64,000 nt of DNA from Bacteroidaceae bacterium. Lineage in GTDB: Bacteria; Bacteroidota; Bacteroidia; Bacteroidales; Bacteroidaceae. The position numbers and the translations under genes were made by a program. Below the pieces are notes generated by a model. That model had not been told where the DNA came from. It worked only from the letters and a program-made list of their open reading frames with translations, and ran no database searches. The first letter of the stretch is position 1. The number at the start of each line of letters is the position of its first letter. The stretch covers positions 1 through 64,000 of the forward strand of contig JAFWPH010000012.1 in NCBI GenBank assembly GCA_017509605.1. Direction: 5' to 3'. Below are positions 61,342 to 64,000 of the stretch, piece after piece.

Positions 61342-61425
61342 TATAGGATGATTGTCCGAATCGGATAATCTCCATCTTACTTACCATTATTTGCCAGTTC
61401 ATACCTCAAATTGTTTGTTTTTTAT

Positions 61426-61433
61426 TAACTTTG
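61426..61433 (+). promoter_or_regulatory. Putative -7 box of the type I methylase operon
   Basis: TAACTTTG fits TAnnTTTG, 58 bp before the hsdM start. The -33 region lacks a clear TTTG at the right distance. GCGCTCAAAGCGC just downstream is a short inverted repeat. Confidence 0.45.
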
Positions 61434-61491
61434 CGCTCAAAGCGCATGATAGCGCGAATGCTTAACTCGCCAAGGACTTTAAATATTGAAC

Positions 61492-63027
61492 ATGTCAAAG
61501 AAGAAAGCAAATCAGACTCTAAGCCTCTTCGATACACCCAAAACACCACAAGAGCTAAAGCTGGAAGGTGTACAGAACTTGTACAACTTCCTGTTTGAGG
61601 CGTGCAATATTATTCGTGGACCTGTGAGTCAGGACAACTTCAAAGATTATATAACTCCTATTCTCTACTACAAGCGTATCTCTGACGTGTACGACGAAGA
61701 GACCGAGGCTGCTTTAGAGGAAAGTGGCGGTGATGAAGAATATGCTGCTTTGCCAGAGCAGCACCGCTTTGTCATACCCGATGGCTGCCACTGGCAGGAT
61801 GTGCGGGAACGTACTGAGAATCTCGGTGCTGCCATCGTAGGTGCCATGCGTGGTATTGAGCTGGCCAACCCTGACACGCTCTATGGCGTGCTCAGTATGT
61901 TCAGCGCTCAGAAGTGGACTGATAAGAAGAATCTTTCCGATGGGAAGATACGTGACCTCATCGAACATCTGAGTACTCGAAAGCTGGGCAACAAAGATTA
62001 TCCTACCGACCTGATGGGCGATGCCTACGAAATCTTGCTGAAGAAATTTGCTGATGATTCAAAGGCCAAGGCTGGTGAGTTCTATACACCCCGATCTGTT
62101 GTGCAGCTGCTTGTTCGCATACTTGACCCGAAACCCGGTGAAAGTGTTTACGATCCTGCTTGCGGATCAGGTGGTATGCTTATTGAGGCCGTACATCACA
62201 TGAATCATAGTAGCCTTTGTTGTGGAAACATCTTCGGGCAAGAGAAGAATGTGGTTAACTCGGCTATTGCCAAGATGAACCTTTTCCTGCATGGTGCCAG
62301 TGATTTCAACATTATGCAGGGTGACACACTCCGCAACCCGAAGATCTTGCAAGGTGGAGAGGTGGCAAAGTTCGACTGCGTGATTGCCAATCCTCCGTTC
62401 TCTTTGGAGAAATGGGGTTCGGTGGAATGGTCATCCGACAAATATGGTCGTAACATCTGGGGAACGCCCAGCGACTCATGTGGTGACTACGCTTGGATTC
62501 AACACATGATAGCATCGATGGCTCCGGGAAAGGGGCGCATGGCTGTAGTGATGCCGCAAGGTGTACTCTTCCGAGGCAATGAAGAAGGACGCATACGTGA
62601 GAAGTTAGTGAAAAGTGACATGGTGGAAGCCGTTGTGACGCTTGGCGACAAACTCTTCTATGGAACAGGTCTTTCACCGTGTTTCCTAATTATTCGCAAG
62701 ATGAAGCCCGCAGCACATAGTGCGCGTGTGCTGATGATTGACGGCACAAAGATTCTGACTCCGAAACGCGCTCAGAACATATTGGAACAGAAGGATGTTG
62801 ACCGATTGTTCGAGTTATATATCAACTATGAGAACGTAGAAGACTTCTCACAGGTCGTAACGCTCGATGATATTGCCGCCAAGGGCTACGACCTATCACC
62901 GAACAAATATGTGCAGTACCACCGCGAAGCAATCAAACCCTACGCCGAGGTGCTTGCAGCGTTCAAGGCTGCTTACGAGGAAGTGAAGCTTCGTGAAGCG
63001 GAATTCAGAAACATCATAAATGCATAG
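61492..63027 (+). CDS. hsdM: Type I restriction-modification DNA methyltransferase subunit, first copy
   Basis: 511 aa from the ATG at 61492. HsdM N-terminal helical domain (NLYNFLFEACNIIRGPVSQDNFKDYITPILYYKRISDVYDEE, about 30-75), then an N6-adenine methylase domain: target binding AGEFYTPRSVVQLLVRIL, SAM motif I DPACGSGGMLIEA, catalytic motif IV CVIANPPFSLEKWG. The C-terminal part has LSPCFLIIRK and the usual tail helices (about 470-511). It methylates adenine in a target chosen by an HsdS partner, not in the window. The second hsdM-like gene starts 4 bp later. Confidence 0.92.
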   Translation: MSKKKANQTLSLFDTPKTPQELKLEGVQNLYNFLFEACNIIRGPVSQDNFKDYITPILYYKRISDVYDEETEAALEESGGDEEYAALPEQHRFVIPDGCHWQDVRERTENLGAAIVGAMRGIELANPDTLYGVLSMFSAQKWTDKKNLSDGKIRDLIEHLSTRKLGNKDYPTDLMGDAYEILLKKFADDSKAKAGEFYTPRSVVQLLVRILDPKPGESVYDPACGSGGMLIEAVHHMNHSSLCCGNIFGQEKNVVNSAIAKMNLFLHGASDFNIMQGDTLRNPKILQGGEVAKFDCVIANPPFSLEKWGSVEWSSDKYGRNIWGTPSDSCGDYAWIQHMIASMAPGKGRMAVVMPQGVLFRGNEEGRIREKLVKSDMVEAVVTLGDKLFYGTGLSPCFLIIRKMKPAAHSARVLMIDGTKILTPKRAQNILEQKDVDRLFELYINYENVEDFSQVVTLDDIAAKGYDLSPNKYVQYHREAIKPYAEVLAAFKAAYEEVKLREAEFRNIINA

Positions 63028-63031
63028 AAAG

Positions 63032-64000
63032 ATGGAAGAACACATGAATACACGATACCGCCGACCAGACGAGACTATTTCATTGGACGAACTGAAATCG
63101 TTCCTATGGGGTGCTGCCACCCGTCTGCGCGGACAGATAGATGCCGCTGGTTATAAGGAATACATCTTTCCACTGCTCTTCTTCAAGCGCATCAGTGATG
63201 TCTATGATGAGCAGTTCGAGGGCTTCGTGGCAGAAGGAGGTGAGGAATATGCTGGTATGCAAGCCGAGGAACTGGCCATCCGCATACCTGACGGTGCACA
63301 TTGGCGTGATGTACGTGAAGTGACAGAGAATGTTGGTCAACGTTTAGTTGAAGCTTTTATCGCCATTGAACAGGCTAACCCTGGTGAAGAGGCAGATGGT
63401 CGTGTCATTGGTGGTCTGGATGGCATTTTTGGGCCGAAGGATGGATGGACAAACAAAAACAAAATGCCCGACCATATCATCACATCTCTCATCGAAGACT
63501 TCTCTCGATATAATCTTGGATTGTCTTCTTGTCCTGCTGACGAGATGGGTCAGGCATACGAATATCTTGTAGGAAAGTTTGCTGATGATGCAGGTAATAC
63601 CGCACAGGAATTCTATACGAACCGTACTGTGGTAACCCTGATGGCTGAGATTCTCCAGCCTAAGCCAAATGAGAGCATCTACGACCCTACATGCGGTAGT
63701 GGCGGTATGCTTGTGAAATGTCTTGATTTCCTACGTCAGAAAGGACAGCCTTGGCAGGGCGTAAAGGTGTTCGGACAGGAAATCAATGCTCTGACTGCTT
63801 CTATTGCCCGAATGAATCTCTACTTGAATGGTGTAGAGGATTTCAGCATTGTGCGTGAAGACACACTGGCTCATCCTGCTTTCGTTGATGGTAGCCATTT
63901 GCGGAAGTTTGACATCGTGTTGGCTAATCCGCCATATTCCATCAAGACATGGAATCGCGAAGCATTCATGAATGACAAATGGGGACGCAACTTTCTTGGA
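63032..64000 (+). CDS. Type I restriction-modification DNA methyltransferase subunit, second and different copy (partial)
   Basis: Open frame from the ATG at 63032 (MEEHMNTRYRRPDETISLDELKSFL) to the end of the window, 323 codons seen; an ATG at 63044 is also possible. Same family as the gene before it, but clearly different: N-terminal domain LRGQIDAAGYKEYIFPLLFFKRISDVYDE, motif around AQEFYTNRTVVTLMAEIL, SAM motif DPTCGSGGMLVKC, catalytic IVLANPPYSIKTW. The two share only the family-level motifs (for example KRISDVYDE and IPDG-HW-DVRE-TEN). Two distinct M subunits in tandem is unusual for a type I system. Confidence 0.9.
   Translation, partial: MEEHMNTRYRRPDETISLDELKSFLWGAATRLRGQIDAAGYKEYIFPLLFFKRISDVYDEQFEGFVAEGGEEYAGMQAEELAIRIPDGAHWRDVREVTENVGQRLVEAFIAIEQANPGEEADGRVIGGLDGIFGPKDGWTNKNKMPDHIITSLIEDFSRYNLGLSSCPADEMGQAYEYLVGKFADDAGNTAQEFYTNRTVVTLMAEILQPKPNESIYDPTCGSGGMLVKCLDFLRQKGQPWQGVKVFGQEINALTASIARMNLYLNGVEDFSIVREDTLAHPAFVDGSHLRKFDIVLANPPYSIKTWNREAFMNDKWGRNFLG

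Overview
The window is from a Bacteroidota chromosome, most likely a gut or rumen Prevotellaceae member (Prevotella/Segatella/Xylanibacter type). This rests on the SusC/SusD pair, a hybrid two-component regulator (HTCS), many large secreted proteins that end in a short type IX secretion sorting tail (GVYIxxGKKxxVK pattern), promoters of the TTTG/TAnnTTTG type, and DUF4491 and DUF6057 family genes. No rRNA, tRNA or CRISPR array was seen.

Layout. (1) 1-19.6 kb: the 5' end of a group II intron sits just behind a terminator. It is followed by minus-strand genes for secreted polysaccharide-active or -binding proteins: an unknown T9SS protein with a small upstream peptide, a GH43, a 1,862-aa protein of four ~430-aa repeats, a FIVAR/ricin-like protein, a CotH-like protein and a GH128 glucanase. 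(2) 19.8-23.9 kb: a divergent HTCS regulator, probably the sensor for this cluster. (3) 24-34.6 kb: two paralogous DUF2207-like membrane proteins, another large T9SS protein, SufE, an M28 peptidase lipoprotein, a C26-M19 fusion hydrolase, DUF4491 and an Lrp/AsnC regulator, mostly core-type genes. (4) 35.1-47.6 kb: susC-susD-susE-like lipoprotein, followed by a tandemly duplicated two-gene module, each copy a DUF6057 membrane protein plus a beta-propeller lipoprotein carrying a CxxCH motif. (5) 48.1-49.5 kb: a DUF234-type AAA ATPase behind a large palindrome. (6) 50.1-58.6 kb: a GC-rich operon GH105-GH16-GH2, preceded by a GH95 remnant and flanked by direct copies of a dispersed repeat. (7) 59.0-61.3 kb: a complete IS1595-family element with perfect 8-bp target duplications and a passenger gene. 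(8) 61.5-64 kb: two adjacent, different type I DNA methyltransferase genes, the second cut by the window end.

How it works together. The window looks like several glycan-use loci stitched together. T9SS-exported hydrolases and lectin-like proteins would attack polymers at the cell surface, SusCD would import the products, and the HTCS would sense them. The best candidate for an undescribed system is the duplicated DUF6057 / CxxCH-propeller module downstream of susCD. The intergenic DNA is unusually rich in low-complexity arrays with a 7-bp (also 9- and 12-bp) period and in hairpin repeats. Some of these run into gene ends or lie inside genes.
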